From NCBI RefSeq assembly GCF_046614675.1, contig NZ_JBKKJT010000009.1:1-64000 (forward strand): DNA of 64,000 bases, written 5' to 3'. The DNA is from Chryseobacterium cupriresistens. Its GTDB lineage: Bacteria; Bacteroidota; Bacteroidia; Flavobacteriales; Weeksellaceae. Every line of letters begins with the position of its first letter. Position 1 is the stretch's first letter. The notes below the pieces were generated by a model, which did no database searches, was not told where the DNA came from, and saw only the letters and a list, made by a program, of their open reading frames with translations. Both the position numbers and the translations under genes were made by a program. Below, one piece after another: positions 50,155 to 58,379 of the stretch.

Positions 50155-50710
50155 CTTCTTTATTGGGTTCAAAAAAACTGAAACTTACGTTTCCGTATTT
50201 TCGGGTATCTATTAAATTGGGATGGTCAAGTTTCATACGACTTTGGTGCTCTACAATAAGAACTCCGTTTTCCTTAAGGTATTTATTGTTTAAAACAAGA
50301 GAAATCAGCTCGTGGTATTTTTTCTCTTCCATTTCAAAAGGAGCATCAGAAAAAACAATCTCAAAAGATTTTTTATTTCTGAATTTTTTTAGCCAGTCGA
50401 AAACATCTCCTCGCTGTACATTGATCTGAAGTGCCATGTCAAGCTCAGATGCAGTGGTGTTTATAAAGGCGGTATGCTTCGGATTCAATTCTACAGACGT
50501 TACATTTTGACATCCTCTGGAAGCAAATTCAAAGGTGATAGAGCCAATTCCTGCAAAAAGATCAAGTACGGAAATCGACTGCATATCGTATTTATTTTCC
50601 AGAATGCTGAATAAAGCCTCTTTCGCAAAATCGGTGGTAGGTCTTACTTCAAAGTTTTTAGGAGCGGCAATTTTTTTGGCTTTCCATTTGCCTGATATGA
50701 TTCTGAACAT
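50138..50710 (-). CDS. rsmD: 16S rRNA (guanine(966)-N(2))-methyltransferase
   Basis: This SAM-dependent methyltransferase acts on 16S rRNA. The 190 residues show RIISGKWKAKKIAAPKNFEVRPTTDFAKEALFSIL, the SAM-binding motif VLDLFAGIGSITFEFASRG and the catalytic FSDAPFEMEE, where the common motif is DPPF/DPPY. The DAPF variant is common enough in Bacteroidota, from memory. It follows the DUF3822 gene on the same strand after 78 bases. Confidence 0.93.
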   Translation of the reverse strand: MFRIISGKWKAKKIAAPKNFEVRPTTDFAKEALFSILENKYDMQSISVLDLFAGIGSITFEFASRGCQNVTSVELNPKHTAFINTTASELDMALQINVQRGDVFDWLKKFRNKKSFEIVFSDAPFEMEEKKYHELISLVLNNKYLKENGVLIVEHQSRMKLDHPNLIDTRKYGNVSFSFFEPNKEDNQEL

Positions 50711-50788
50711 ATTGTTGTTAGGGTTTAGGTAGTAGATTATAGGAGGCAGGTGAATGTGTTTTAATTGCTGTTACCTGCAGCCTGTAAC

Positions 50789-51505
50789 CTAATTAAGTAT
50801 AAAATTTTTGTTGGGAATATTGTCAAAAACAATTTTCAGGTTTTTAACAAATTTCTGAAGTTCGGAAATAAACGTTTCATTTTCCGTAGTTTCTCCATAA
50901 GCATAAAAACTGGTTTCATTGATTCCGAAACCTATCTTGCTCAATGTAAACATAATGAAGTAAAGGAAATCTACTTCAGAATTGACATCCAGGTTATTAT
51001 AAAGAATAATTTTCTTATTATCGATCGCAAAAAATTCACACTGGTTATGGTACAGATTAATATGAATTTCCTTACTGGTTTTATTATTGATCGAACTTAG
51101 AAACTTTTCCCCGGAGAAATTAAAATGAACCGGTAATGCCAGCTCTTTTATTTTCTTATAATAGTTTTTCGGGAAAGTATAATAAAACTGAATATTGAAT
51201 TTTTTGTTGATCGAAAGCATCAGCTCTTCTTTTTCTCTGTCAGTCGGAGCGTTGAAAGCAATCAGATCAAATCCTGCCTCATGCTCAGAGAAGCCTTCCG
51301 GCATCAGGGTAAAATGATTCAATGCTGAAATCACATGGATCTCGTCGTAGCGCTGCTTAATAAGAACTTCGTCCAGCTTTTGGTCAATAAGATTGGCTGG
51401 TGTCTCTTCAGTAACGAAATAAGACTTTTCCTCCAGAATGTTTTTGTTTTTAACAATCTGGCAGATCAATCCGTCTTTGGTAAAAAGTAAATTAAGTACG
51501 TTCAT
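50789..51505 (-). CDS. DUF3822 family protein
   Basis: This 238-residue protein of a Bacteroidota-specific family is of unknown function. It is predicted to have the actin-like ATPase type of fold, judging by strand-rich halves around LLFTKDGLICQIVKNK and LNYLDVN-like segments. Typical family features are the NHFTLMPEGF motif near residue 75 and FYTFPKNYYKKI. It commonly sits next to rsmD, as here. A -7 element overlaps the end of the upstream Smr gene. Confidence 0.82.
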   Translation of the reverse strand: MNVLNLLFTKDGLICQIVKNKNILEEKSYFVTEETPANLIDQKLDEVLIKQRYDEIHVISALNHFTLMPEGFSEHEAGFDLIAFNAPTDREKEELMLSINKKFNIQFYYTFPKNYYKKIKELALPVHFNFSGEKFLSSINNKTSKEIHINLYHNQCEFFAIDNKKIILYNNLDVNSEVDFLYFIMFTLSKIGFGINETSFYAYGETTENETFISELQKFVKNLKIVFDNIPNKNFILN

Positions 51506-51518
51506 ATTTCAATTCCTG

Positions 51519-51526
51519 CAAATTTA
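51519..51526 (-). promoter_or_regulatory. -7 element of the DUF3822 gene
   Basis: TAAATTTGC on the minus strand overlaps the stop codon of the upstream Smr gene (ends 51524) and ends 13 bases before the ATG at 51505. Confidence 0.55.
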
Positions 51527-52018
51527 GTGAAATTCTACCATTACCGCACCCGATTGATGGTGAAGTATTTCCTTATTATAAAAATCAATATTAACCTGGC
51601 TTTCCAATACATCTCGAACCATCCTCTGTAAAGTACCGTCACCAATACCGTGAACAATTTCCAGTCTCTTCAGGTTGTTTTTTCTGCAAAACTCAATCAC
51701 TTCAATCAGTTTTTCCTTTTGTATAAACAATCTTTCAAAGCTGTCATAGTCATTGGGATTCTTTACCAAATTATGAAAATGCAGGTCTAAAACCAAATGA
51801 TTTTTCTGATGTTTCTTGGAAATGATTTTTTTAGGTTCTGCTTTTCTTACAACTCTTATATTTTCATACAGATCAGCATCTTTCGGAACCAGTTTTTCTT
51901 TGGGATATTGATGGGTAAAGCCATATTCATCTTTAAAAACGACAATATTAACCTTCACGGAAGTAATTACCCCGCTTAAATCCTCGTCTACTACCGAAAC
52001 CTTATCACCGATCTTCAT
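51524..52018 (-). CDS. Smr-domain protein
   Basis: This 164-residue protein has an N-terminal SH3/KOW-like strand region (KIGDKVSVVDEDLSGVITSVK). A C-terminal Smr nuclease domain (about 80-164) shows LDLHFHNLV and the HGIGDGTLQRMVRDVL motif. Smr domains act as nicking nucleases or in RNA and ribosome rescue. It resembles the C-terminal portion of MutS2 without its ATPase. A full promoter lies upstream. Confidence 0.88.
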   Translation of the reverse strand: MKIGDKVSVVDEDLSGVITSVKVNIVVFKDEYGFTHQYPKEKLVPKDADLYENIRVVRKAEPKKIISKKHQKNHLVLDLHFHNLVKNPNDYDSFERLFIQKEKLIEVIEFCRKNNLKRLEIVHGIGDGTLQRMVRDVLESQVNIDFYNKEILHHQSGAVMVEFH

Positions 52019-52053
52019 AATTTTTTAAAGGTTTGTATGAACCAATATTTGTG

Positions 52054-52085
52054 CAAAGGTAGAAAGTAAAATGGATGAACACAAA
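52054..52085 (-). promoter_or_regulatory. Promoter of the Smr gene
   Basis: On the minus strand, TTTG (52085-52082), a 20-base spacer and TACCTTTG (52061-52054, then C) match the consensus. The leader is about 30 bases. Confidence 0.72.
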
Positions 52086-52129
52086 CTCCTTTACCTTTAA
52101 ACCCTCAAACTCTCAAACCCTTTCGCCTG

Positions 52130-52627
52130 TCATACTCTCGGTCCCAGTTCAATCACTTCAAGATCTCTGATTTCTTCACCATCCACCACAAAGCGCATCA
52201 TTGTTCTCACTTTATGCCAGCCTTGTTTTCCACAGGCTCCGGGATTCAGATGGAGGAGCTCATTTTTTTCATCATACATCGCTTTCAAAATATGAGAATG
52301 ACCGGAAATAAATAATTTCGGAGCCTTTTCTGCCATTTCTTTTTTAGTAAGTGGTGTATATTTTCCCGGATACCCTCCGATGTGAATCATGAGAACTTCC
52401 AGTTTTTCACAAAAGAAACGGTTCACTTCCGGAAATTCTGCCTGAATTTTAGCATTATCAATGTTTCCGTAAACGCCCTTCAGAGGTTTTATTTTTTCCA
52501 GCTGTTCAATGACATCCAGACTTCCGAAATCTCCGCAATGCCATACTTCGTCAGCCTGAGAAACATATTCCAGGATACGGTCATCAATATAAGAATGGGA
52601 ATCGGAAAGAAGAAGAATTTTTGTCAT
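52130..52627 (-). CDS. YfcE/MJ0936-family metallophosphoesterase
   Basis: This 165-residue calcineurin-fold phosphodiesterase has all metal-binding motifs visible: LLSDSHSYID, WHCGDFGSLD, VYGNIDN, IHIGGYPG and ISGHSHI. Its physiological substrate is unknown; family members cleave phosphodiesters or cyclic nucleotides in vitro. Its -7 element is 22 bases upstream. It is encoded on the same strand as the Smr gene. Confidence 0.92.
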   Translation of the reverse strand: MTKILLLSDSHSYIDDRILEYVSQADEVWHCGDFGSLDVIEQLEKIKPLKGVYGNIDNAKIQAEFPEVNRFFCEKLEVLMIHIGGYPGKYTPLTKKEMAEKAPKLFISGHSHILKAMYDEKNELLHLNPGACGKQGWHKVRTMMRFVVDGEEIRDLEVIELGPRV

Positions 52628-52648
52628 GTACTGCCATTTTTAAGAGTG

Positions 52649-52656
52649 CAAATATA
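52649..52656 (-). promoter_or_regulatory. -7 element of the phosphoesterase gene
   Basis: TATATTTGC on the minus strand, ending 21 bases before the ATG. Confidence 0.6.
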
Positions 52657-52685
52657 AAGAAGCTTTTATCAATTTATAGGAGATC

Positions 52686-53153
52686 CTAATCGGTAATATT
52701 TCTTGTTTTCCTGATGGAATCCAGTTTCTTTTCTATATCCGCACTGAAAACCTTTTTCAGTTTCAGTTGATTCTCCGTAAGCTTTGAAATAACAAAAGTG
52801 CCGGTCATATTAGTATTAGAAGGAAAAACTAACGTTACTGTAGAGTCTGAAGCTTTTTTCCAGCTTCCGATGTAACGGTCCGGCTTTTCATTTTTTTTGG
52901 TAACAGGCTCTTCCAGCGTATCATATCTTAAGGTTGATTTAATCAGATTCCCTGTAATTTTTCCGTTTTTCTGAAATCTGATTCCTTCTCTTCTCGATTC
53001 AAAACCATCCTGTTTTTCATAAGTATAAATATAAGTATCCATTTTACTGAGATTCCAGGTTTGCAAAAGCAAAGGATTGGCAGTTCTGTCCTGGGCTTTG
53101 ATACCGCTGACTGTGAAAAGAAAGAAAATACAGATACAAATAGGCTTTTTCAT
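52686..53153 (-). CDS. Secreted protein of unknown function, lipocalin-like
   Basis: This is a 155-residue product. I start at the Met at 53153, which gives a clean signal peptide (MKKPICICIFFLFTVSGIKAQ). The mature part looks like a small beta-barrel (LLLQTWNLSKMDTYIYTYEK, IRFQKNGKITG, YIGSWKKASDSTVTLVF), in the style of lipocalin-like proteins of Bacteroidota. That fold is inference. It is divergent from the serine hydrolase gene. Confidence 0.68.
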   Translation of the reverse strand: MKKPICICIFFLFTVSGIKAQDRTANPLLLQTWNLSKMDTYIYTYEKQDGFESRREGIRFQKNGKITGNLIKSTLRYDTLEEPVTKKNEKPDRYIGSWKKASDSTVTLVFPSNTNMTGTFVISKLTENQLKLKKVFSADIEKKLDSIRKTRNITD

Positions 53154-53216
53154 GAATACAACTGATTTATTGTAAAGTTTTAACAACGCTAAAATTAGCA
53201 TCTCTTAATATTTAGT

Positions 53217-53224
53217 AAATTTGG
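53217..53224 (+). promoter_or_regulatory. -7 element of the serine hydrolase gene
   Basis: TAAATTTG followed by G, 17 bases before the ATG. Confidence 0.55.
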
Positions 53225-53241
53225 GAAAATTAAAATAAACA

Positions 53242-54786
53242 ATGAAACAGAAACTTTCTTTTTTCATTTTTCTTTTAACCGTAGGATTAGCCAATGCGCA
53301 GGTTGAAGAAAAAAAACTGGACGAACTGATCCAAAATACCCTGAAAACCTTTGATGTACCGGGAATGTCGGTAGGAATTGTGAAAGATGGTAAAATGATC
53401 TATTCCAAAGGGTTTGGAGTACGTTCTCTTACAACAAAGCAGCCAATGGATGACAATACGCTGGTAGGGATTGCTTCTAACTCAAAAGGCTTTACCTGTA
53501 CAGCATTAGCCATCTTAGCAGATGAAGGAAAACTGAACTGGGATGATAAAGTTTCAAAGTATATTCCTGAATTTCAAATGTACGATCCCTACGTTTCTCA
53601 AAATGTTACGATCAAGGATCTTGTTACCCACAGAGCCGGCTTAGGACTTGGACAGGGAGATCTTATGTTTTTTCCGGAAGGAGGAAATTTAACCGTTAAT
53701 GATATTGTGCACAATGTGAGATATCTGAAACCGGAAAATCCTTTCAGAACGAAACTGGATTATAACAATATCATGTTTATTGTAGCCGGAGAAGTTATCC
53801 ACAGAATTTCCGGATTAAGCTGGGCGGAATTTATTGAACAGCGAATTATGAAACCTGTAGGAATGACTTCAAGTTTCGGAAGCTACAGCAGAGCAAAGGC
53901 TGTTGCCAATAAAATTGATGCACACGCTCCGGTAGACGGAAAAGCAATTGCTGTTCCCCACGACTGGAACGAAACGGGTAATGCTGCAGGAGGAATTATG
54001 AGTAACATTAAAGACATGACCACGTGGGCAGAATGTCTCCTAAATAATTTCACCACAAAAGATGGTAAAAAACTGGTTTCGGATAAGAATGTTCAACAAC
54101 TTTGGAGCTTGCAGATTCCAGATAGAGTGGCTGCGAAAAATCCTTATGATACAAGTTTCTACGGATACGGTTTAGGATGGTTTCTGAGTGATGTGAAAGG
54201 ACATAAACAGGTACAGCATACCGGTGGATTGATCGGAACAGTTACTCAATTTACTTTAATTCCCGATATGAAACTGGGAATTGTAGTATTGACGAACCAA
54301 CAGTCCGGAGCAGCTTTCAATACCATTACGAATACCGTTAAAGATTCTTATCTTGGGGTTGCCGACAGAAACTGGCTGAAAACCTATAGCGAAAGAATGT
54401 CTAAAATGGAAGCTGAATTCAGCAAACAAAAGAAAGATGCTTTTGCAAAATCTGAAGCCTTCAAAAAAGAAAAAGCGCAGCAGCCAAAAGCAGAACAGTT
54501 TACAGGAACTTACAATGATATTTGGTTTGGTGATGTAGAAATTACACAACAGGGAAATAGCTACAGAATTTCGTGCAAAAACTCTCCAAGGTTAAAAGGA
54601 GAGCTGCTTCCTTATTCCAATAATTCTTTCATTATCAAATGGGACGACAGAAGCTATGATGCGGATGCCTATATCATTTTCAGCTATGACGAAAACGGAA
54701 AAGCAGAATCTGCAAAATTAAAGGCGATTTCTGATGTAACAGATTTCAGTTTTGATTTTGATGATCTGGATTTGAAGAAGAAATAA
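53242..54786 (+). CDS. Serine hydrolase (class C beta-lactamase-like fold) with C-terminal DUF3471-type domain
   Basis: This exported 514-residue enzyme has a signal peptide (LANAQ) and the class C-like catalytic set: Ser79-x-x-Lys82 (ASNSKGFT), Tyr in DYNNIMF and HTGGLIG. The C-terminal domain (about 400-514) fits the DUF3471 type (GTYNDIWFGDVEITQQGNSYR). Relatives are D-aminopeptidases, esterases or peptidases rather than antibiotic-resistance enzymes. A Lys/Glu-rich segment (KMEAEFSKQKKDAFAKSEAFKKEKA) links the two domains. Confidence 0.92.
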   Translation: MKQKLSFFIFLLTVGLANAQVEEKKLDELIQNTLKTFDVPGMSVGIVKDGKMIYSKGFGVRSLTTKQPMDDNTLVGIASNSKGFTCTALAILADEGKLNWDDKVSKYIPEFQMYDPYVSQNVTIKDLVTHRAGLGLGQGDLMFFPEGGNLTVNDIVHNVRYLKPENPFRTKLDYNNIMFIVAGEVIHRISGLSWAEFIEQRIMKPVGMTSSFGSYSRAKAVANKIDAHAPVDGKAIAVPHDWNETGNAAGGIMSNIKDMTTWAECLLNNFTTKDGKKLVSDKNVQQLWSLQIPDRVAAKNPYDTSFYGYGLGWFLSDVKGHKQVQHTGGLIGTVTQFTLIPDMKLGIVVLTNQQSGAAFNTITNTVKDSYLGVADRNWLKTYSERMSKMEAEFSKQKKDAFAKSEAFKKEKAQQPKAEQFTGTYNDIWFGDVEITQQGNSYRISCKNSPRLKGELLPYSNNSFIIKWDDRSYDADAYIIFSYDENGKAESAKLKAISDVTDFSFDFDDLDLKKK

Positions 54787-54822
54787 AATAGAGATTATAA
54801 AATATTCTATGGAGAACGGGCG

Positions 54823-54851
54823 TGGGTCCGTTCTTTTTTTGTTTGTTAACT
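54823..54851 (+). terminator. Terminator of the serine hydrolase gene
   Basis: A 7-bp stem AGAACGG / CCGTTCT with an 8-base loop is followed by seven T. Confidence 0.85.
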
Positions 54852-54920
54852 ACGAATGCCACTAATTTATTCAGATAACACTCATTTTAATGATTATTGA
54901 AAATTAAAACTGAAATAATT

Positions 54921-55036
54921 CAATAGGAACGGGCTAAAGGTCGTTTTTTCATGTTTACAGCGATAATGGCTTTAGCCGAAAGACCACCCCGTCAAAAATT
55001 CTTTGAATTTTTGCCACCCCTCCGGTGGAGGGGAAT
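54921..55036. repeat. Repeat mosaic: GGCTTTAGCC hairpins plus GC palindrome (copy 2)
   Basis: CAATAGGAACGGGCT and GGCTTTAGCCGAAA (54921-54981) join directly to ACCACCCCGTC... ending with CCCCTCCGGTGGAGGGG (55017-55033). The first half is related to 32197-32256, and the second half is the inverse of 31627-31682. The whole lies between the serine hydrolase terminator and the end of the archaemetzincin gene. Confidence 0.8.
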
Positions 55037-55062
55037 AGGCAGTCGGTAACAGGAATGTTGGT

Positions 55063-55956
55063 TTATTGTACAAGATTCAGGTCTTGCTGTGACAGGGAAA
55101 GTTCTGTGTTAAGATGTTGCTTTTCAAAGAAATTTTTTAGTTCAAGTAATCTTTTTTTATTATCATAATGAATACTTGAATTCAGTTTTCTTTGGCAGAG
55201 TGAACATGCTCTGGCAAGATGATAATCAGTTTCACTTAATGAATTGGTTCCGTTCATCACGCAGTTGGCATTCAGACAATGGCTTATTCCAAACATATGC
55301 CCGATCTCGTGTGAACTGATTTTTATTAATCTTAAAAGACTTTTGTTAAAATTAGAATCTGTTAATTGTCCGTCTGCAAATCGGTATATAGAGGTTATTC
55401 CCACGCCATCCTCATATGAAGCCAGTCCGAATACGTAATTCCATTCCGGTAATGGAAAAAGGTCTTTCTCCGTAATACCCATTAATACAATAGCATCTTT
55501 AGGTTTTCTTTTGATCAGAATACTGTCCAGTACATATCCTGCAAGAACCTGTTCCTGTCCTTCCTTTGAAATTCTTTTAACTTTTTCAGGGAAAATAGTG
55601 TTGGGTAAAACAGGAAGAACCTTTGTTTCCTGCTGAAAATAGGTTTTTAAATAGTGTTGGGTAAGTGCTATTTCTTTTTTCTGAAGTTCATCGAATGTTC
55701 CTATAGGCTGAAGATAAATGATATTTTTTCCGGGTTGTGGTTTTATCTTTTTTAATTTTTGAAAATCTTCAAATGTCTGGAATTGCTCATCATGATTATA
55801 CCGCCAGCTTCCGGGTTTTGGAGAAGAGGAAAGTTTGATGTCATTGAATGCAATAGATTCATAGTAATTTTTCTTCTGTTTCTGACAAGAGAAAAGAAGG
55901 GTAATTATTGTAACATAAAAAAACAGAAAAGTGAAATTATATTTTCCCCGGTTCAT
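55063..55956 (-). CDS. Archaemetzincin-type zinc metallopeptidase, lipoprotein
   Basis: This is a secreted peptidase of the archaemetzincin family. The product of about 297 residues from the Met at 55956 has a lipoprotein signal (ITLLFSCQKQ). The zinc site is HEIGHMFGISHC (HExxH at 55299-55313 on the minus strand), followed by the diagnostic CLNANCVMN and a distal CSLC pair, which together carry structural zinc in the family. The N-terminal half (GKNIIYLQPIGTFDEL, LPVLPNTIFPEKV) matches archaemetzincin proteins. It overlaps the end of the sixA-like gene by 20 bases, so translation is probably coupled. Confidence 0.9.
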   Translation of the reverse strand: MNRGKYNFTFLFFYVTIITLLFSCQKQKKNYYESIAFNDIKLSSSPKPGSWRYNHDEQFQTFEDFQKLKKIKPQPGKNIIYLQPIGTFDELQKKEIALTQHYLKTYFQQETKVLPVLPNTIFPEKVKRISKEGQEQVLAGYVLDSILIKRKPKDAIVLMGITEKDLFPLPEWNYVFGLASYEDGVGITSIYRFADGQLTDSNFNKSLLRLIKISSHEIGHMFGISHCLNANCVMNGTNSLSETDYHLARACSLCQRKLNSSIHYDNKKRLLELKNFFEKQHLNTELSLSQQDLNLVQ

Positions 55957-56413
55957 AAAAGAATAGCAGTTTCTTTTTGGCACCGTCGAACTCTGACCAG
56001 GAATCACAGTCTACCTCAAAACCCGCCACTCCGCAAGTGGGGAAATGGAAAATATCCTCAGAAATGGAATTGGCAAAATTGGAAATTCCATTATTGTGAG
56101 AGAAGAACGCCACCGAAGTCAGGTTGTCATCCAGATCATAAATTACAGATTCAAAGCTTCTTTCCGAAGGGTTATATAGTTTTTCATCAGTTGAACAGTT
56201 CAGCTGATAGGCCTGATTGAAAATCTTACAGGTATTCAGTGCACGAACCGCAGGGCTGGACACAAAATGATCAATAGAAATATTATTGCTTTTCAGGAAT
56301 CTGGACATGTGCATAGCATCCTCCAAACCTTTGTCTGCCAAAGGTCTGTCAAAGTCCTCCGTTTCCTCCGGCCAGTCGCTTTTCGCATGTCTTACGAGGA
56401 TGAGTTTCTTCAT
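55937..56413 (-). CDS. sixA: SixA-like phosphohistidine phosphatase
   Basis: This 158-residue histidine-phosphatase-fold enzyme has the catalytic LVRHAKSDW at 5-13 and further active-site residues in LADKGLEDAMHMSRFL, FVSSPAVRALNT and VAFFSHNNGISNF. SixA dephosphorylates phospho-His in phosphorelay or PTS proteins in E. coli; the target here is unknown. It is the first gene of an overlapping pair with the archaemetzincin gene. Confidence 0.9.
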   Translation of the reverse strand: MKKLILVRHAKSDWPEETEDFDRPLADKGLEDAMHMSRFLKSNNISIDHFVSSPAVRALNTCKIFNQAYQLNCSTDEKLYNPSERSFESVIYDLDDNLTSVAFFSHNNGISNFANSISEDIFHFPTCGVAGFEVDCDSWSEFDGAKKKLLFFYEPGKI

Positions 56414-56513
56414 ATAATTGTTTTTTGGAAGATTAAAATTATAAAAAAAATAATGGAATAAAACATGATTTATATAAAAAAACTGCGTTATGAATAAAAT
56501 CAGTAAATTTTAC

Positions 56514-56521
56514 TAAATTTG
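56514..56521 (+). promoter_or_regulatory. -7 element of the ruvX-def-DUF5606 operon
   Basis: TAAATTTG followed by C ends seven bases before the ATG, implying a nearly leaderless ruvX message. Confidence 0.6.
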
Positions 56522-56528
56522 CAGACTT

Positions 56529-56945
56529 ATGGGACAAATCCTTGCAATAGACTACGGAAAGGCTCGTTGTGGTATCGCTGCAACCGATGATATGCAGATT
56601 ATAGCCAGTGGGCTGGAGACTGTGGAGAATCGCTTTTTAATGGAATTTTTGAAAAAATATTTCAGTGAAAATAAGGTAGATGAAGTAGTGATTGGACTTC
56701 CCATAGATTTGAAAGGAAATGTTTCGGAAGTGGAAACCGATATTTTAAAATTTATAGAAGAATTTAAAAAAGAATTTTCGGATATTGCAGTTCACCGTTT
56801 CGATGAAAGATTTACATCCAAAATGGCTTCTTTTTTTATTTCCCAAAGTGGAAAAAACAAGAAAAAGAGGCAGGAAAAAGGATTAATAGATAAAGTAAGC
56901 GCAACAATTATATTGCAGAATTTTTTAGAACAAAGATTAAGATGA
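56529..56945 (+). CDS. ruvX: Holliday junction resolvase RuvX (YqgF)
   Basis: This 138-residue RNase H-fold protein of the RuvX/YqgF family is linked to 16S rRNA processing or Holliday-junction resolution. Motifs are ILAIDYGKARCGIAATDDM, VIGLPIDLKGNVSE, RFDERFTSKMASFF and DKVSATIILQNFLEQR. It overlaps def by four bases (ATGA), showing translational coupling. Confidence 0.93.
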   Translation: MGQILAIDYGKARCGIAATDDMQIIASGLETVENRFLMEFLKKYFSENKVDEVVIGLPIDLKGNVSEVETDILKFIEEFKKEFSDIAVHRFDERFTSKMASFFISQSGKNKKKRQEKGLIDKVSATIILQNFLEQRLR

Positions 56946-57514
56946 TATTACCGATAAGAGCTTTTGGGGATCCTGTTTTGAGAAAAGTAGGAAAAGATAT
57001 AGACAAAGACTATCCCGAATTACAGGAACTGATAGATAACATGTTCGAAACCATGTACAGCGCAAATGGCATAGGTCTTGCAGCGCCACAGATTGGTTTG
57101 GATATCCGTCTGTTTGTAATAGATGTGACGCCTCTTGCAGAAGATGAGGATTATGAGGATATTAAAGATGAGTTGGCAGAGTTCAAAAAAGTATTCATCA
57201 ACGCTCAGATTCTTGAAGAATCAGGTGAAGAATGGAAGTTCAATGAGGGCTGCCTTTCTATTCCGGATGTAAGAGAAGATGTGAAAAGAAAAGGAACAAT
57301 CGTTATTGAATATTATGACGAAAATTTTGTGAAACATACAGAAACTTTTTCCGATATTAGAGCCCGCGTAATTCAGCATGAATATGACCACATTGAAGGG
57401 ATTTTATTTACCGACCACCTGAGTGCTCTGAAGAAGAAACTGGTAAAAGGTAAGCTGACGAAAATCTCTCAGGGTGACGTAAACATCGGTTACAAAATGA
57501 GATTTCCAAAATAA
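56942..57514 (+). CDS. def: Peptide deformylase
   Basis: This Fe/Zn enzyme removes the N-formyl group from new proteins. The 190 residues contain all three motifs: GIGLAAPQIG (43-52), EGCLSIP (Cys about 103) and QHEYDHIEG (145-153). Its start codon overlaps the ruvX stop, and the DUF5606 gene follows after 75 bases. Length and spacing are typical of bacterial deformylases. Confidence 0.97.
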   Translation: MILPIRAFGDPVLRKVGKDIDKDYPELQELIDNMFETMYSANGIGLAAPQIGLDIRLFVIDVTPLAEDEDYEDIKDELAEFKKVFINAQILEESGEEWKFNEGCLSIPDVREDVKRKGTIVIEYYDENFVKHTETFSDIRARVIQHEYDHIEGILFTDHLSALKKKLVKGKLTKISQGDVNIGYKMRFPK

Positions 57515-57589
57515 TTAAACAAGGATTAAAAAGAAATAATAAAAAGCAAAAAGCTAGTGCTGATTGCAGAATTTACAAAAAATAAAATT

Positions 57590-58144
57590 ATGCTGTTAGA
57601 AAAAATAATTTCAATTTCTGGAAAACCAGGACTTTTCAAATTAGTTTCTCAATTAAGAAACGGATTTATCATTGAAGATGTTACCTCAAAGAAAAAAGTA
57701 AGCATTGGAAACTCAAGCCAGGTAAGTTTATTGGACAATATCGCCATGTTTACATTTGAGAAAGAAGTTCCTTTGTTTGAAGTATTTGAAAATATTGCTA
57801 AAAACAACGACTATAAGGAAACTATCTCTCACAAATCTTCTGATGCAGATCTGAAAGATTTTATGCTGGCTTCTCTTCCAAACTATGACACAGAAAGAGT
57901 ATATTCTTCTGATATCAAGAAATTGGCTCAGTGGTACAACATCCTTCAAAAAGCAGGATATATTACGCCTGAGAGCTTTGTAAAAGCAGAACCTGAAACT
58001 TTAGACGGAGAACCTGCTGAAGAAGTAAGCATTGAAAAAGAAGCTAAAAAAGCTCCAAAAGCAGAGAAACCTGCTGCTCCGAAAGTTAAAGCGACTTCAG
58101 CAGCAAAATCAGCTCCAAAGAGCACCCACAGAAAACAAGGATAA
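57590..58144 (+). CDS. DUF5606 family protein
   Basis: This protein of about 184 residues belongs to a Bacteroidota-specific DUF. The conserved N-terminal part is MLLEKIISISGKPGLFKLVSQLRNGFIIEDV, with SSDIKKLAQWYNILQKAGYI later. It ends in an Ala/Lys/Pro-rich basic tail (EKEAKKAPKAEKPAAPKVK), probably disordered and possibly nucleic-acid-binding. I start at the Met at 57590 because the earlier GTG at 57557 adds an atypical N-terminus. It lies downstream of def. Confidence 0.83.
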   Translation: MLLEKIISISGKPGLFKLVSQLRNGFIIEDVTSKKKVSIGNSSQVSLLDNIAMFTFEKEVPLFEVFENIAKNNDYKETISHKSSDADLKDFMLASLPNYDTERVYSSDIKKLAQWYNILQKAGYITPESFVKAEPETLDGEPAEEVSIEKEAKKAPKAEKPAAPKVKATSAAKSAPKSTHRKQG

Positions 58145-58166
58145 TTCATTTCTGAATTAAAAATAT

Positions 58167-58204
58167 AAAACCTTGTCTGGAAATTCCGGACAAGGTTTTT
58201 TGTT
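58167..58204 (+). terminator. Terminator of the ruvX-def-DUF5606 operon
   Basis: A stem of 11 perfect base pairs (AAAACCTTGTC / GACAAGGTTTT) is extended inward by TGGAA / TTCCG and followed by T residues. Confidence 0.9.
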
Positions 58205-58237
58205 TTCTGGCAGTAAATAATTGGGGGTTAATATTCC

Positions 58238-58270
58238 AAACCTAACAGGTTTCGAAAACCTGTTAGGTTT
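58238..58270. repeat. Perfect 15-bp palindrome AAACCTAACAGGTTT
   Basis: AAACCTAACAGGTTT (58238-58252) and its exact complement (58256-58270) are separated by three bases. It lies between the terminator of the operon and the mazG promoter. From memory, AACCTGTTAGGTTT palindromes recur in Flavobacteriia intergenic DNA. Only one copy occurs in this window. Confidence 0.75.
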
Positions 58271-58321
58271 ACATATCAAATCTATCCTAAATTCTGCACT
58301 CCGCAACTTTTACTTCCAACG

Positions 58322-58354
58322 TTTGTAATGATGCCCGAATAACCCTTACATTTG
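58322..58354 (+). promoter_or_regulatory. Promoter of mazG
   Basis: TTTG (58322-58325), a 21-base spacer and TACATTTG (58347-58354) match the consensus. The leader before the ATG at 58380 is about 20 bases, which also excludes the TTG at 58362 as likely start. Confidence 0.78.
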
Positions 58355-58379
58355 TATAAGATTGAATTTCCCATTATTT

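Noticed and set aside
53242..54786. Antibiotic-resistance beta-lactamase
   Set aside because: The SxxK, YxN and HTGG set is present, but the C-terminal DUF3471-type domain and length fit serine hydrolases/peptidases of this fold. Resistance is not supported.
55759..56220. Plus-strand frame of 153 codons across the archaemetzincin/sixA overlap
   Set aside because: Both minus-strand genes carry diagnostic motifs. The plus-strand product has no signal or domain.
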